Shown: positions 25,013 through 34,520, counted from the stretch's first letter. The stretch: DNA of 42,122 bases from Candidatus Sumerlaeaceae bacterium (GCA_019695055.1 JAIBAT010000071.1:1-42122), one strand, 5' to 3'. Numbers and translations: made by a program. Notes: generated by a model not told the origin, from the sequence alone.

Positions 25013-25999
25013 GTGGCGGAAAAACCGAGTGCAGGACATAACATAGGCGAGTTGTTGTTGCGCGAAGGACTCATCACCGAAGCGCAGTTGGATTCGACAC
25101 TTGCCCGGCGGCGGGAAACGGACTTGCCGCTGGTTCGCCTCCTTGTGGAAAATGGGTATCTTGAAGAGACCCGCCGCATGAACTTTTTTAAAAGGCACTT
25201 CGGCGTTCCCATTGTTTCCTTGGGCACCGCGAAGATTGATGCTCTCCTTTACAGCTATATTCCCGGCGTACTGGCCAAGAAGCATCGCTGCGTCCCGATC
25301 AAGCTCGATCGCGATGGATTGGTGGTGGCCATGGAAGACCCTTCGGACTTGGTTTTTCTCGACAACCTGAAGGAAATTGCAGGGGTGCGTGTGAAGCCGG
25401 TGGTGGCGTCGAGCGCCGAAATCCTGGAGGCTCTGGATGGATACCCGCAGCCCCAAGCCATAGAAGTTGCCAAGATTCTGCCGGACAAGTTTGATCCCGT
25501 AGCCCGATTCATGACCGTGGCCTTCTGGCCCCTAATGTCTTCGCTGGTTCTGGCAGGGATTGCAGCCCTTATTGTCTACAGCGAAGATACCCAGAAGTAC
25601 GTTCAGAACCTGATGGGTGGCAACACCGCGGCGCGTAGCAGTCAGGTTTTTTCATTGTTTCTCTATTTCTTTTTGAGTTGGGGAATCTGGACCCTTATCA
25701 TGTTTGAGGTTGGGGGGCTCGTATTTGACGACTTGAGCTGGCGCGAAGAGAAGGAAGTTGGTCCCGAGAAGGTGCGCGGAAAGGCCATCCTGCTTTCCAT
25801 TTTGGGTGGTTGGCTTGGCTTGGACCGCCTGTATCTCGGTTACAAGCGGATGGGAATCCTCAAGTTGTGCACACTTGGTCTTCTTGGCATATGGTGGCTG
25901 GCTGACGCCTTCTTTCTGGTTACGGGTTCCGTCCCGGATGCGGCCGGAAGGCGCCTTGTTGCGAAGGCCCCGCAATCCAATGGGGCATTTCATGATTGA
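25013..25999 (+). CDS. Membrane protein with GspE/MshE N-terminal domain and TM2 domain
   Basis: A 328-residue protein with an unusual domain order. Residues 8-145 resemble the MshEN/GspE-II N-terminal domain of type II secretion and pilus ATPases: IGELLLREGLITEAQLDSTL, FGVPIVSL, IPGVLAKKHRCVPIKL and VAMEDPSDLVFLDNL. The ATPase is absent. Two transmembrane helices follow (about 168-190 and 212-238), then a TM2 domain at 256-306 with GGWLGLDRLYLGYKRMGILKL and WWLADAFFL. MshEN domains can bind cyclic di-GMP, so this may be a membrane-bound second-messenger receptor, though key residues cannot be checked by eye. The start is a GTG with GGGAGA upstream. Confidence 0.85.
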   Translation: MAEKPSAGHNIGELLLREGLITEAQLDSTLARRRETDLPLVRLLVENGYLEETRRMNFFKRHFGVPIVSLGTAKIDALLYSYIPGVLAKKHRCVPIKLDRDGLVVAMEDPSDLVFLDNLKEIAGVRVKPVVASSAEILEALDGYPQPQAIEVAKILPDKFDPVARFMTVAFWPLMSSLVLAGIAALIVYSEDTQKYVQNLMGGNTAARSSQVFSLFLYFFLSWGIWTLIMFEVGGLVFDDLSWREEKEVGPEKVRGKAILLSILGGWLGLDRLYLGYKRMGILKLCTLGLLGIWWLADAFFLVTGSVPDAAGRRLVAKAPQSNGAFHD

Positions 26000-26043
26000 T
26001 TTTGTCAGTGGCGGTTGACGTTCTTGAGGACTGGAATCATAAA

Positions 26044-28071
26044 ATGATGGGTGTGAGATCAAAAATGTCGCTTCGATTGGTAGTTCTGTCTTTTTTTTGG
26101 ATCGCAAATGTAAGCGCTTCCATTGCGCAGTATGTGGAGGCAGATTTTCTTCACGGGGTTCACTTCCCCGCGGACCAGAATGCCAATGGCGGGGTGGCTG
26201 CGGCCCCTGTACGGACCGATGTGGAGGATCTGTTCGCTGATTCAGGAGTTTCGCCTGCCATTGCGGGCGACGGCAGCGGATGGATCCTGGATTTTACCGC
26301 CACTGATGTGGACGATGCCAACTCTCCATTTTACCAGTGGACGTGGCAGGGGGGTGTCTTTGGCGCCACAAACAAGACCGCCAATGGTTACATGGCCTAT
26401 TCCTTCAGGAGGGCCACACAGGGGGGCAAGCGCCACAGCCCTATCGTGCGCGTGCAGCCTGCCTACGGCCGCAATGTCCCCTACAGCACTTCCTTCGGAG
26501 CCGGGGGAGTCAGCGACCCCTATACGACCGCAAATTATGCCTCCGATGTAGCCGCTGTTCACAATTTGATCAAAAATGACGCGAAATATTTTGTCATTGG
26601 CAATGAGGTCAACATTCGCCTGGGAATCGAGAATAACCGCGTCACTACGGTCAGTGCTCCCAACAGTTACCAGACCCAGTGGGACCCCACTCCTGAGCAA
26701 TACGCGGATTGCTACATGGCCGTGCGCGACGCCCTTGCGGCCAATGCAACCGGAGCCGCCGGGACGCCAGTGGCCCTCATGCAGGCCCCGTCGCCGGGAA
26801 TTGGCGACACGAATCTCGCAGCCGGCGCCGTCTCGTGGTACGATGGCGTCGAGTTCCTTTGGCGCCAGGCACTTCGGGTAAACAGCGTGGACCCCGCCAA
26901 GGTTGGCGGATTCGCACTTCACAGCTACGCTGAGCCCGGTGGGCCGGATTCCGGTAACGAAGGTTTCTTTGATGCCATACGGGAGCAGCTTTGCGTTACC
27001 GGGCAGCTTGGCCAGGGAGGCAAACCCGTTTTTGTCACCGAATTCAACAAGGACATGCCCGATGTGGCCAACCAGAACATTGGCGTGAGTTTCGTGAAGC
27101 GCGCCTACCAGACCATGAACGACTGGAATACGACCACGGCGGCGGGGATTTTCACCGGTCTTGGAAACCAAAAGATACGTGGGACTGCTTGGTTTCTTTA
27201 CCCGGAGACGGGAAGCAGCAACGTTTTGGACGGGTTCAACAGGCAAAGCCTAGCCTACTGGAAAACTCGCACATCTCCGCCAGCCCCGGATGCCTCAAAC
27301 AACATCTGGTACGCATTCAAGTCTGTCGCGGGGCTTCGCTACGCACGAGGTGCTTCCGGTGGCGGCGGGACATGGCCGGTTGCAGCGCTTTGGTGGGGGG
27401 ACGATTTCAACGGGACCTCTCTTGATACTTCCCCGGCGCTGCCCGACTGGTACGCTGCATCAAGTAATGGCGGGGCAATTAGCCAGACTGGAGGCGCCCT
27501 CAGATTCACCGGCGGTGCAAGCAGCCAGTTTGGGGAAGGATCCGTGCGCACCAGGGGATATGTGTTCGGTGATTTCGCCCTCGACACGAAGTTCGTCATA
27601 ACAGACGCCAATCGCACAACCGGGGCTGCCGCCGAGGCGAATTTTGATGTGCGTCTCAGGGAGGGAAGCCGTGGCTATTCCATAACGTTCTTCACCACTC
27701 CCTCCTCGGTGAATTCGGGCCGAATCATTCTTCGTCGCACGAACGTCTGGTCCCAGATTGGTTCCTACAATCAGGTTGTCTCCGGCGGAATTAATAGCGG
27801 CGACGTTTTCCAGATCAAAGCTGTCGCGGACGGTGCCAACCTCTCAATTTTGATTTACAAGAATGGCAGCGCCTCACCGGTTGTCAATTGGACTATCAAT
27901 GATCCCCCGGCGTCCGGTCTAACTCCCAATGGTGGCCAATCCGTAGGGTGGGTGAGAATGGGCACCTACGGTCTGAAGCAGGTCGACGTGGATTACATTA
28001 ACATGGGCGGAAAGCAGTGGAATTTCGTCACTACCGCCGGAATTGAACCGGAGATTTGGTCCCTCTACTGA
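26044..28071 (+). CDS. Secreted clan GH-A glycoside hydrolase with C-terminal lectin-like domain
   Basis: An exported protein of about 675 residues with a signal peptide ending near ASIAQ. The catalytic part resembles a (beta/alpha)8 barrel of clan GH-A: FVIGNEVNIRL holds the likely acid/base Glu (about residue 188 from this start) and KPVFVTEFNKD the likely nucleophile Glu (about 333), with a VRVQP strand before and a TAWFLYP strand after. From about residue 460 a beta-sandwich domain of the concanavalin/LamG type begins WGDDFNGTSLDTSPALPDWY and runs to the end. The exact GH family is not clear. GAGGA lies upstream of the chosen ATG; a longer frame to 25996 starts with TTG and overlaps the previous gene. 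Confidence 0.75.
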   Translation: MMGVRSKMSLRLVVLSFFWIANVSASIAQYVEADFLHGVHFPADQNANGGVAAAPVRTDVEDLFADSGVSPAIAGDGSGWILDFTATDVDDANSPFYQWTWQGGVFGATNKTANGYMAYSFRRATQGGKRHSPIVRVQPAYGRNVPYSTSFGAGGVSDPYTTANYASDVAAVHNLIKNDAKYFVIGNEVNIRLGIENNRVTTVSAPNSYQTQWDPTPEQYADCYMAVRDALAANATGAAGTPVALMQAPSPGIGDTNLAAGAVSWYDGVEFLWRQALRVNSVDPAKVGGFALHSYAEPGGPDSGNEGFFDAIREQLCVTGQLGQGGKPVFVTEFNKDMPDVANQNIGVSFVKRAYQTMNDWNTTTAAGIFTGLGNQKIRGTAWFLYPETGSSNVLDGFNRQSLAYWKTRTSPPAPDASNNIWYAFKSVAGLRYARGASGGGGTWPVAALWWGDDFNGTSLDTSPALPDWYAASSNGGAISQTGGALRFTGGASSQFGEGSVRTRGYVFGDFALDTKFVITDANRTTGAAAEANFDVRLREGSRGYSITFFTTPSSVNSGRIILRRTNVWSQIGSYNQVVSGGINSGDVFQIKAVADGANLSILIYKNGSASPVVNWTINDPPASGLTPNGGQSVGWVRMGTYGLKQVDVDYINMGGKQWNFVTTAGIEPEIWSLY

Positions 28072-28122
28072 TTTCTGGTTTGCTGGTCCCAGCGATTATG
28101 CTTTGACCACGGAGTTCGGCGG

Positions 28123-28980
28123 GTGGCGTTGTTGGGACCAATGCGCCCGATTCTCTTTACGCTCTGGGGATTTCCTATTCCCAGTTATGGTGTCCTGACC
28201 GCCATCGGTATTCTGGCCGCAACCCTTATGGCAGCCTTGCTGGCACGTCGTGCCAGGGTGTCGCTGGATTTTGTCCCCGATTTTGTTTTCTGGGTTGTGC
28301 TCGCGGGATTCGTCGGTGCCCGATTAACGTACTTGCTACTGAACCCGCAGGAATTTCGAAGTGACCCAATCGGGAGTCTCTTTTCAGGCGGGGGCGGGGT
28401 CTTTTTGGGAGGGCTCGCAGGAGGCATCCTTGCAGGCTGGTGGATTAGCCGTCGGTGGAAAGTCAGCGTCTGGTTGGCAGCGGATCTCTTCGCTCCTGCC
28501 GTGGCCTTGGGTCATGCATTCGGGAGAATTGGTTGTTATCTCAGTGGGTGCTGCTACGGCTGTCTCGCGAAAGGGATACCCGCATTGGGTGTCCGCTACC
28601 CGCGGATCGATGGGGCCGACGGGAACCCCATCGGGGCTTGGGCCTATATGGACCATTTGAATAGGGGCCTAATGGATGCAACTTCGCACCACTCCATGCC
28701 AGTTTACCCCATCCAATTGATCGAAGCTTTCCTAAACGCTGGTCTCTGCGCGGCTTTGGTCATGTATTGGAAGAGGCGCCGCTTTGATGGACAGGTGGCT
28801 GCACTCTACCTTTCGGGATACGCCATACTGCGATTCTTGACAGAGTTGTTCCGGGGAGACGACGAGCGCGGAATCTTCGCAGGGCTTTCACTTTCCCAGT
28901 GGTTGAGTATTGCGGCCTTTGTTGCCGGGTTGGCGATTCTGAAACGCAAGTCGAAACAAAACCCATTATCAACCAGTTAG
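28123..28980 (+). CDS. lgt: Prolipoprotein diacylglyceryl transferase
   Basis: A 285-residue polytopic inner-membrane enzyme that transfers diacylglycerol to the lipobox cysteine of prolipoproteins. Recognised by SYGVLTAIGIL, the HAFGRIGCYLSGCCYG signature (Lgt GRxGNFxxG-type, with the catalytic His just before), the RYPR region and HSMPVYPIQLIEA, and about seven hydrophobic helices. A GTG start is used; an ATG at 28141 is the alternative. It is convergent with the VKOR gene, 16 bases between stops. Its presence fits the lipoproteins elsewhere in the window. Confidence 0.95.
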   Translation: MALLGPMRPILFTLWGFPIPSYGVLTAIGILAATLMAALLARRARVSLDFVPDFVFWVVLAGFVGARLTYLLLNPQEFRSDPIGSLFSGGGGVFLGGLAGGILAGWWISRRWKVSVWLAADLFAPAVALGHAFGRIGCYLSGCCYGCLAKGIPALGVRYPRIDGADGNPIGAWAYMDHLNRGLMDATSHHSMPVYPIQLIEAFLNAGLCAALVMYWKRRRFDGQVAALYLSGYAILRFLTELFRGDDERGIFAGLSLSQWLSIAAFVAGLAILKRKSKQNPLSTS

Positions 28981-28996
28981 GTAGCAGGGTATGGTG

Positions 28997-30130
28997 CTAC
29001 TTGGGAAGTTTCTCCGAGATTTCGCGCCTTAAATCCGGCCCCTCAATGCGGCCGATATGTTTGTAAATGACCTTACCGTCAGCTCCCACGAGGAGCAACG
29101 CTGGGACATTTGGAATTTGCGCAGATAGCTGTCCTTCCACAAGGGACTGCTCAATGGCCACGAGCGTTACCTGAAGGGACGACAGGTTCGAGTTGGGAAG
29201 CTGCTTAAGAATAAGGTGGGCGCACTCCTCGCAAAGCGGGTCAAAGGCGAGCAGTAGGACCGGTGGTTTCTGTTTGATGGCATAAATGGCCGCATCATGG
29301 CTGCCAGCTATGCGCCAACCATGGCTGCGCAGTACTTTTGTTTCGTCCGTGTCGAGCGAGGATTCTGCAAAATCCTTAAGGTCGGCGGTTCCTGCTTCAG
29401 CAGTGGGCTCGGGAGTCTTTGTGGCTTTGGCGTCAGGTTTGATTGGGGCTGGTAACGTCGTGACATCGGTTGCGGATGCCTTTGGGGGCGCTGTTGGCTT
29501 TGGTGTTTCCTCGGGCTTCATGTCTTCCACTGGTTTATCGCCCGAGAAGGATGCGGGCGTGGAAATGGTGGAGGCAATGCCCAAAGCTGCCTGAGCGCTG
29601 CCGAATGCGTAGGCAACCACGGATCCCGCCAGGATAAACAGCACAAAGGTCGACAGCACGCTTATGATGATACCCAATGTTTTCATTTTGGGAAGTGGTG
29701 GAACCGACAGGGGGTACATGACCACGGCCTGAACGAGGACCATGAAGGCGACGCCGTAGCACCACGGGCAAATCTTATGAAGATAGACAAGTTCCAGTGC
29801 GCGCAGATACGCAATAAAGGCGAGGCCGCTGATGACGCCAGCCATCTTCAACAATCGTACAATATCGCCCTTTAGCGTCAGGAGTCCGGTTAGGGCAAGG
29901 TGGCCGACAAAGTAAAGCAACCCGAGGGCCGAAATTGGAAACGGGCCAATATGAGAGAACCTGCCCCGCACAATGTCGTTGCAGGCAAACAGCCCGCTTC
30001 GTGGACATGGCACATTCTCGGGAAAAAGGATTCGTGCCGAAATAAGGAAGAGATAAAAGGCGAGAGAGAATCCTACAAACTCAATGAACACGAGACAGGT
30101 CTGGCCCCAGCGGGCCTGTTTTTGATTCAT
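28997..30130 (-). CDS. VKOR-thioredoxin fusion, disulfide-forming membrane protein
   Basis: A 377-residue protein. The N-terminal four-helix VKOR domain has the loop cysteines Cys42 and Cys50 (PCPRSGLFACNDI), FSHIGPFPISALGLLYF, and the active-site CxxC Cys121-Cys124 in HKICPWCYG. A fifth helix (about 152-178), a Pro/Lys/Thr-rich linker (200-250) and a thioredoxin-like domain with a CEEC motif (Cys300-Cys303) in FDPLCEECAHLILKQLP follow. Such fusions pass electrons from periplasmic substrate cysteines to quinone and replace DsbA/DsbB. The thioredoxin part lacks the usual WCxxC tryptophan. It is the last gene of the leftward 33166-28997 group. Confidence 0.93.
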   Translation of the reverse strand: MNQKQARWGQTCLVFIEFVGFSLAFYLFLISARILFPENVPCPRSGLFACNDIVRGRFSHIGPFPISALGLLYFVGHLALTGLLTLKGDIVRLLKMAGVISGLAFIAYLRALELVYLHKICPWCYGVAFMVLVQAVVMYPLSVPPLPKMKTLGIIISVLSTFVLFILAGSVVAYAFGSAQAALGIASTISTPASFSGDKPVEDMKPEETPKPTAPPKASATDVTTLPAPIKPDAKATKTPEPTAEAGTADLKDFAESSLDTDETKVLRSHGWRIAGSHDAAIYAIKQKPPVLLLAFDPLCEECAHLILKQLPNSNLSSLQVTLVAIEQSLVEGQLSAQIPNVPALLLVGADGKVIYKHIGRIEGPDLRREISEKLPK

Positions 30131-30208
30131 ATCATCCCAGATTGGTGGTGGTGTGGCACTGCGTTAAACTCATTACAGGATGCACCGGCAGGGATTCCGC
30201 AGGCCACG

Positions 30209-31441
30209 TCAATATCCGTCATCGCCGCGCTTGATTTGGGCGCCAAGGGTCACTGTCGTTCGCCCAGCCTCGGCGGTGGTCCGTGGGGAGTAAATATGGA
30301 GCCACTCGTCTGATGAGGGGGCAAACACCGAGAAAATCTCCCGTGCCTTCTCCGGGGCCGGTGGCAAAAGTATGCTTTCGTCTGTTTGCGGATTGAACCA
30401 GATGGAGGTGTACCATGGTTTCATGGGGGAGCGGGGCGGAAAGAGAACCCCCTTGGTATCAGGTGGAATGAAGGCCGCGATGGTGTCACCGGGTTCGCCG
30501 AAAGCACCAAAGGCACCAGGGCCGGCCACTTCGGGCAACAGTTGGGTGACCCCGTCCTTGAACCGGAAACGGATGGACGCAAAGGAACGCATCTCGCGCC
30601 AGGGGCGCGTCGTGTCTTCAGACCCGGTGGCGGGCATCTTGTCGAAGTAGAAACCGGCTGCTCCGGTGGAATACCAGAAACAGAGTTGATGAAAATCGGG
30701 GCGGTGGACATGAAACAGCACAGGCTTGGCGCCAATGCGGGAACGAAAGAAGGACACTGCCGCCTGGTCCCTGTAAGGCGGGGGAGCGGTTTCGGGGTCA
30801 ACAATGGCATAATCCCATCCCGCAGTCCCAAGAGGGGTTGCTGGGGCGGTGGCCATTGTGCAGCCAATCATGGCCCGGGGCAATCCCCTCCTGAGCTTGT
30901 CCCTGAGCATGACCTGCTGGTCTGCAAACTTGTGCATATCAAACGTATAAATGGGAGATGGAGCGTGGGGAGTCATGCGTACAAGTCGCTCCATATAGCG
31001 CTCTGCGCCTTGGACTCCCGCAGCATCCATTTCGTGCGCAAAATCATCGGTAAAACGAAGCTCATGCATATTTCCCGTGCGTGCAGTGGTGGCCAGTTGC
31101 GCCTGCAGGGCGGCCCAGTATCCCATGGGTGACTGGGACTCCGCATCAGGGCTGGTCGCGCGAAGCTTGTGGGTTGGTCCCGACACTGGCAGTGTCAGCC
31201 CGTCGAATAGTAGTGTGGCGTCTTGCCGCTGCTCCAGTGTCGGCGTGGTGCCAGTTCGCTCAAATAGCCTTGCCCCGAACTCCGGTGGACCAAAGCAGGG
31301 AATTTGGGGTGCCCGCCCGAAGTCGAACAAAGTTGGATTCTCAGTCCAGCGGGTGACTTCCTGAATGGCAGTGGCAGGTTGGCAGATGCTGATGAGCGGG
31401 AGTGCCAGGATGATTGCCGATACCGAGTGGCGGAGGGACAT
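30209..31441 (-). CDS. Exported protein of unknown function
   Basis: A 410-residue protein with a signal peptide (MSLRHSVSAIILALPLISICQPATA). I recognise no domain. It has conserved-looking aromatic and acidic segments such as FHVHRPDFHQLCFWY, GAAGFYFDKMP and HKFADQQVMLRDKL, suggesting a folded enzyme-like or binding domain with few repeats. The ATG at 31441, 17 bases after the PfkB stop, is preferred; a frame to 31486 would overlap that gene and precede the signal peptide. Lying between a sugar kinase and a disulfide catalyst in one apparent operon, it may be a periplasmic protein involved in sugar use or a client of the VKOR fusion. Confidence 0.75.
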   Translation of the reverse strand: MSLRHSVSAIILALPLISICQPATAIQEVTRWTENPTLFDFGRAPQIPCFGPPEFGARLFERTGTTPTLEQRQDATLLFDGLTLPVSGPTHKLRATSPDAESQSPMGYWAALQAQLATTARTGNMHELRFTDDFAHEMDAAGVQGAERYMERLVRMTPHAPSPIYTFDMHKFADQQVMLRDKLRRGLPRAMIGCTMATAPATPLGTAGWDYAIVDPETAPPPYRDQAAVSFFRSRIGAKPVLFHVHRPDFHQLCFWYSTGAAGFYFDKMPATGSEDTTRPWREMRSFASIRFRFKDGVTQLLPEVAGPGAFGAFGEPGDTIAAFIPPDTKGVLFPPRSPMKPWYTSIWFNPQTDESILLPPAPEKAREIFSVFAPSSDEWLHIYSPRTTAEAGRTTVTLGAQIKRGDDGY

Positions 31442-31457
31442 GGGCTGTTTCACGGCC

Positions 31458-32483
31458 TCAGATATCGCGGAATCCGAAGGCTTCAATCAATGAAAGAGTC
31501 TCGTGGAGGGACTTTAATCCGCCAGTCGTCGTTGGGTCGTTGAGGCTTTGAGCCGCATTCGCCACTGCAATCAACAGAGACTTTTCCGCAGACCAGCTTT
31601 CATGGATTCCATACAGTATGCCAGCGCAAAAGGCATCGCCTGCCCCTGCGGTGCCTTGTATGAAATCTGCGGGGACCTGCAGAGACGGTTGCAGGTGTGC
31701 CTCACCATTGCGACTCTTCCAGAACCCGCATTCCGGCGCATGGATCACAACGCTATTCCGGACTCCAAGGGCGAGGATGGCGTCCGCGATGACCTCCAGT
31801 TGGAGTGGCTGAATTTGCCCTGCGTCGTTACGCGCTGAAATTCCGGCGACACAGCCAGTCTCCAGTTCATTGGCGATGAAGTAGTCTGTTTCTGGGAGTG
31901 TTGCCCTGAGGATCTCCGTCAGCCGCGGACTCAAGTCGGTGACGACATCAAGCGATGTAGTTATTCCTGCTGCGCGCGCCGTTGCGAAGACCTTTGCCGC
32001 ATAGGTCATTGCGGGCTCCCCAGGGGGCATCGCGTCCAGATTGGGAAGCAGCGTGAGGTACCCGAGATGGAGAATCGCCGATGGGATCGCTTCCAGTCGG
32101 AAATCATCGGGCGAAAGTTCCGCATTGGCTCCCAAGTGGTGAAAGAACGTTCGGCGGCCCGTGACCGCAACGGTCATGACGTCAGTGTAGGACGTCGGAG
32201 AGTCCTCGGAGAGGCGCATCAGGGTTGTATCAATGTTGAGGCGATGAAGGTGATCCATGATGGAATCCCCATCCCTGTCCCGCCCCACAACACCAATGGC
32301 TGAGAGCGGGATGTCGGGTGAGAGGGAGCGAAGCCCCACAAGAACATTGTAAGGTGCGCCACCCGTGCCGTCCGTCTGAGCGGATATGGTTGCCAAGTGT
32401 TCTTCTGCGGGGAGCTTGTCCACGATTTTGACGTGGTCAATGATCCAGTTTCCCGCGGCGGCGATTCCCCGACGCATGGTCAT
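31458..32483 (-). CDS. PfkB/ribokinase-family sugar kinase
   Basis: A 341-residue kinase with the PfkB fold: N-terminal AAAGNWIIDHV, GTGGAPYNVLVGLRSLSP substrate-binding region, IGVVGRDRDGDSI, and the C-terminal FIQGTAGAGDAFCAGILYG motif that contains the anion hole and catalytic Asp (GAGD). The substrate is not readable from sequence. The ATG at 32483 overlaps the ThuA-like stop in an ATGA; another in-frame ATG follows at 32477. Operon position after a ThuA-like gene suggests phosphorylation of a carbohydrate intermediate. Confidence 0.92.
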   Translation of the reverse strand: MTMRRGIAAAGNWIIDHVKIVDKLPAEEHLATISAQTDGTGGAPYNVLVGLRSLSPDIPLSAIGVVGRDRDGDSIMDHLHRLNIDTTLMRLSEDSPTSYTDVMTVAVTGRRTFFHHLGANAELSPDDFRLEAIPSAILHLGYLTLLPNLDAMPPGEPAMTYAAKVFATARAAGITTSLDVVTDLSPRLTEILRATLPETDYFIANELETGCVAGISARNDAGQIQPLQLEVIADAILALGVRNSVVIHAPECGFWKSRNGEAHLQPSLQVPADFIQGTAGAGDAFCAGILYGIHESWSAEKSLLIAVANAAQSLNDPTTTGGLKSLHETLSLIEAFGFRDI

Positions 32484-33166
32484 TCCAGGGCCCAATTCAA
32501 GGCATTGGTCCACAGCGTTTTCATGGCCGGGCACTTGAAGGCCTCCATGTCGTGACCGTTTGCCAGGTATACGGTTCGCCCCGCCCCCGAAACTCGCCCG
32601 CCTTCGGCAGTCATGATCATGGGCAGGGCCTTACCATTGTAATCCGCTTCCGCATGAACCTTTGGATTAAGGCTCGGGGTGATGTGAATGTCATAGTACA
32701 GTTCGTCATGAATCTGGAAATCAGTGATTCCGGCAACCAATGCAGAACCGGTCTCCAGCACCCGAACGCTGTAATTCCCAATCGGAGAATGGGATGTCTT
32801 ATCCCAAATCCATGTGAAACCCAGTAGTTCTCCGAAACGTGGCCAATCGTCGTAACTCCCGATTGCACCGTGATGGATTACAAGTGGACGCCCCGAGGCC
32901 ACGTAACCTTCGAATGCTGACTTCTGGGACTCCGAAGGCGGATTGTACGTAAGGTTTCCGCACCAATCCGCCGTCATGCCGGACCAATGCAGCCCCATTA
33001 GGACGAAGCAATCTGTGGATGAAAGGACATCAAAAGCCATGGCCCCATCCAGCACGCTACAATCGTAAGCGCTTCCAAGCCAGGCGCTAATAGCAGCGGC
33101 TTGCTGATCTACCGGATGGAAGGCTGGGCCACCTCCGAGAAACGTGATTTTGGATTTTGATGACAT
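32480..33166 (-). CDS. ThuA-like sugar-utilisation protein
   Basis: A 228-residue protein of the ThuA-like/glutamine-amidotransferase-fold family found with trehalose and disaccharide utilisation genes. Evidence: ITFLGGGPAFHP at the start, LVIHHGAIGSYDDWPRF with the His-His pair, the ESQKSAFEGYVASG helix, DFQIHDELYYDIHI, and the C-terminal GRTVYLANGHDMEAFKCP...TNALNWALE. No signal peptide. Family members are thought to act on 3-keto-disaccharide breakdown, but the reaction is not firmly established. It is the first gene of the leftward operon. Confidence 0.88.
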   Translation of the reverse strand: MSSKSKITFLGGGPAFHPVDQQAAAISAWLGSAYDCSVLDGAMAFDVLSSTDCFVLMGLHWSGMTADWCGNLTYNPPSESQKSAFEGYVASGRPLVIHHGAIGSYDDWPRFGELLGFTWIWDKTSHSPIGNYSVRVLETGSALVAGITDFQIHDELYYDIHITPSLNPKVHAEADYNGKALPMIMTAEGGRVSGAGRTVYLANGHDMEAFKCPAMKTLWTNALNWALE

Positions 33167-33272
33167 TGTGGGCCTACCAGCCTCTTCAAAGGGAATGACT
33201 GTCCCACAGGTGAAATGCAGAGAATCTTGGATTCAAGCCGGAAAGCACCATCAACTAAAGAGGCACCGAAGG

Positions 33273-34520
33273 TTATCCATAGAGGGTTTCTGCATTGCGA
33301 GGTCTGATTTCCCCCTGGCCATTGCCGGATGGGTGGCTGAGTTCCACAAGTTGCCCGCTTTCCGGCACCGCGGGGAAGAAAATCCGCACAGTACACCCAA
33401 GGTCCCTTTCAGAATCAATGTGGATGGCACCGCCGTGAGATTCGACAATCTGGGATATAATCGCCATCCCCAACCCCCGATCCATTGCCTTGGTGGAATA
33501 AAAAGGCTGAAAGACGCGAGCTTTCGTTTCGGCGTCCATGCCGCACCCCGTGTCAGCCACCTCAATTACAACGCCGTTTTCAATCCCCTCTGGCAGCGTA
33601 ATCTCCTCGCTAGTTAGCGAATGGAACTCTTCCCGGGTTGCGTGCTTCGTGCGCACGAAGATGGTGCCATTTTGCATCCCGATGGACTCGACGGAATTTG
33701 TCACAAGATTGAGTATGATTTGCTGGATTTGGACAGGGACAAGATTTGCCGGGGGAAGGCCATCATCGAACTGCAACCGAAGAATCATTCTCGGTGGCAC
33801 AGCCATCCGGATCAGCGATGTGCAATCGCGAAGGCACTCCGAAAGATCCAGGGGCGTCGGTTTCAATTGCGTCGTGCCCGAGTAAACAAGGGCTTGATGC
33901 GCAAGTTCACCCCCGCGAACGGCGGCATCGATAATGGTTCGAACCTGTTTGGCTGATTCAGACCCAACTGGCAGGTTCTCAAGCAGAGCCTCGGAATTTC
34001 CGATTACGGCCGTCAGGACGTTGTTGAAATCATGCACAACCCCCATCACATTCACTGCCACTGTGGCAAGCCGCTGGCAACGCAGCATGTCCCCGCGGGC
34101 CGCATGGAATTGCTCCTGAAGTTTCCATGTGGCGCGCGCCTTGTTTACGACCGCGACAAACAAGTCAGGGGAAAGAGTCTCCGAGTTCAGACACGCGATG
34201 GCCCCCGCCTCAAGAACTTGGGCTGCAAAGTCGGGATTCCACTGGTCGTTCAGTACAATCCAGGGAATCCCGGGCTGCGCCCTTCGGAGCGTGTGAAACA
34301 CACTGGCACCGTAGTCAGTTGCCGCGATATCGGTGACAATGACTGCTCCTTCCGACGACGACAGCGCCAGGCTGATCGCATTCCTTGGGTCCGTTGCGTA
34401 GTGTACCGACAAGTGGAAGCAACTGGGACTGCCAAGTATGCGCTCCAAGCTCGGCCATAGCATGCCGCTGCGAGACAATGCTATAACCGGAGCATTTCGA
34501 TTCTCAGGATTCGGATTCAT
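33273..34520 (-). CDS. Soluble histidine kinase with degenerate receiver domain
   Basis: About 415 residues. An N-terminal receiver-like fold (10-125) keeps an Asp in VIVTDIAATDYGA but lacks the usual Lys-Pro near LNSETLS, so phosphorylation is doubtful. A HisKA region has VVHDFNNVLTAVIGNSEALL with the phospho-acceptor His (about 163), and the HATPase has NLVTNSVESIG, VADTGCGMDAETKARVFQPFYSTK and RGLGMAIISQIVESHGG. There are no transmembrane helices. The ATG at 34520 lies inside the end of a short upstream ORF; ATG 34547 and GTG 34550 are alternatives. It is divergent from the membrane-tethered sigma factor. Confidence 0.88.
   Translation of the reverse strand: MNPNPENRNAPVIALSRSGMLWPSLERILGSPSCFHLSVHYATDPRNAISLALSSSEGAVIVTDIAATDYGASVFHTLRRAQPGIPWIVLNDQWNPDFAAQVLEAGAIACLNSETLSPDLFVAVVNKARATWKLQEQFHAARGDMLRCQRLATVAVNVMGVVHDFNNVLTAVIGNSEALLENLPVGSESAKQVRTIIDAAVRGGELAHQALVYSGTTQLKPTPLDLSECLRDCTSLIRMAVPPRMILRLQFDDGLPPANLVPVQIQQIILNLVTNSVESIGMQNGTIFVRTKHATREEFHSLTSEEITLPEGIENGVVIEVADTGCGMDAETKARVFQPFYSTKAMDRGLGMAIISQIVESHGGAIHIDSERDLGCTVRIFFPAVPESGQLVELSHPSGNGQGEIRPRNAETLYG

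Noticed and set aside
26242..27246. 334-codon minus-strand open frame
   Set aside because: It is antisense to the glycoside hydrolase, which has a signal peptide, catalytic motifs and normal codon use.
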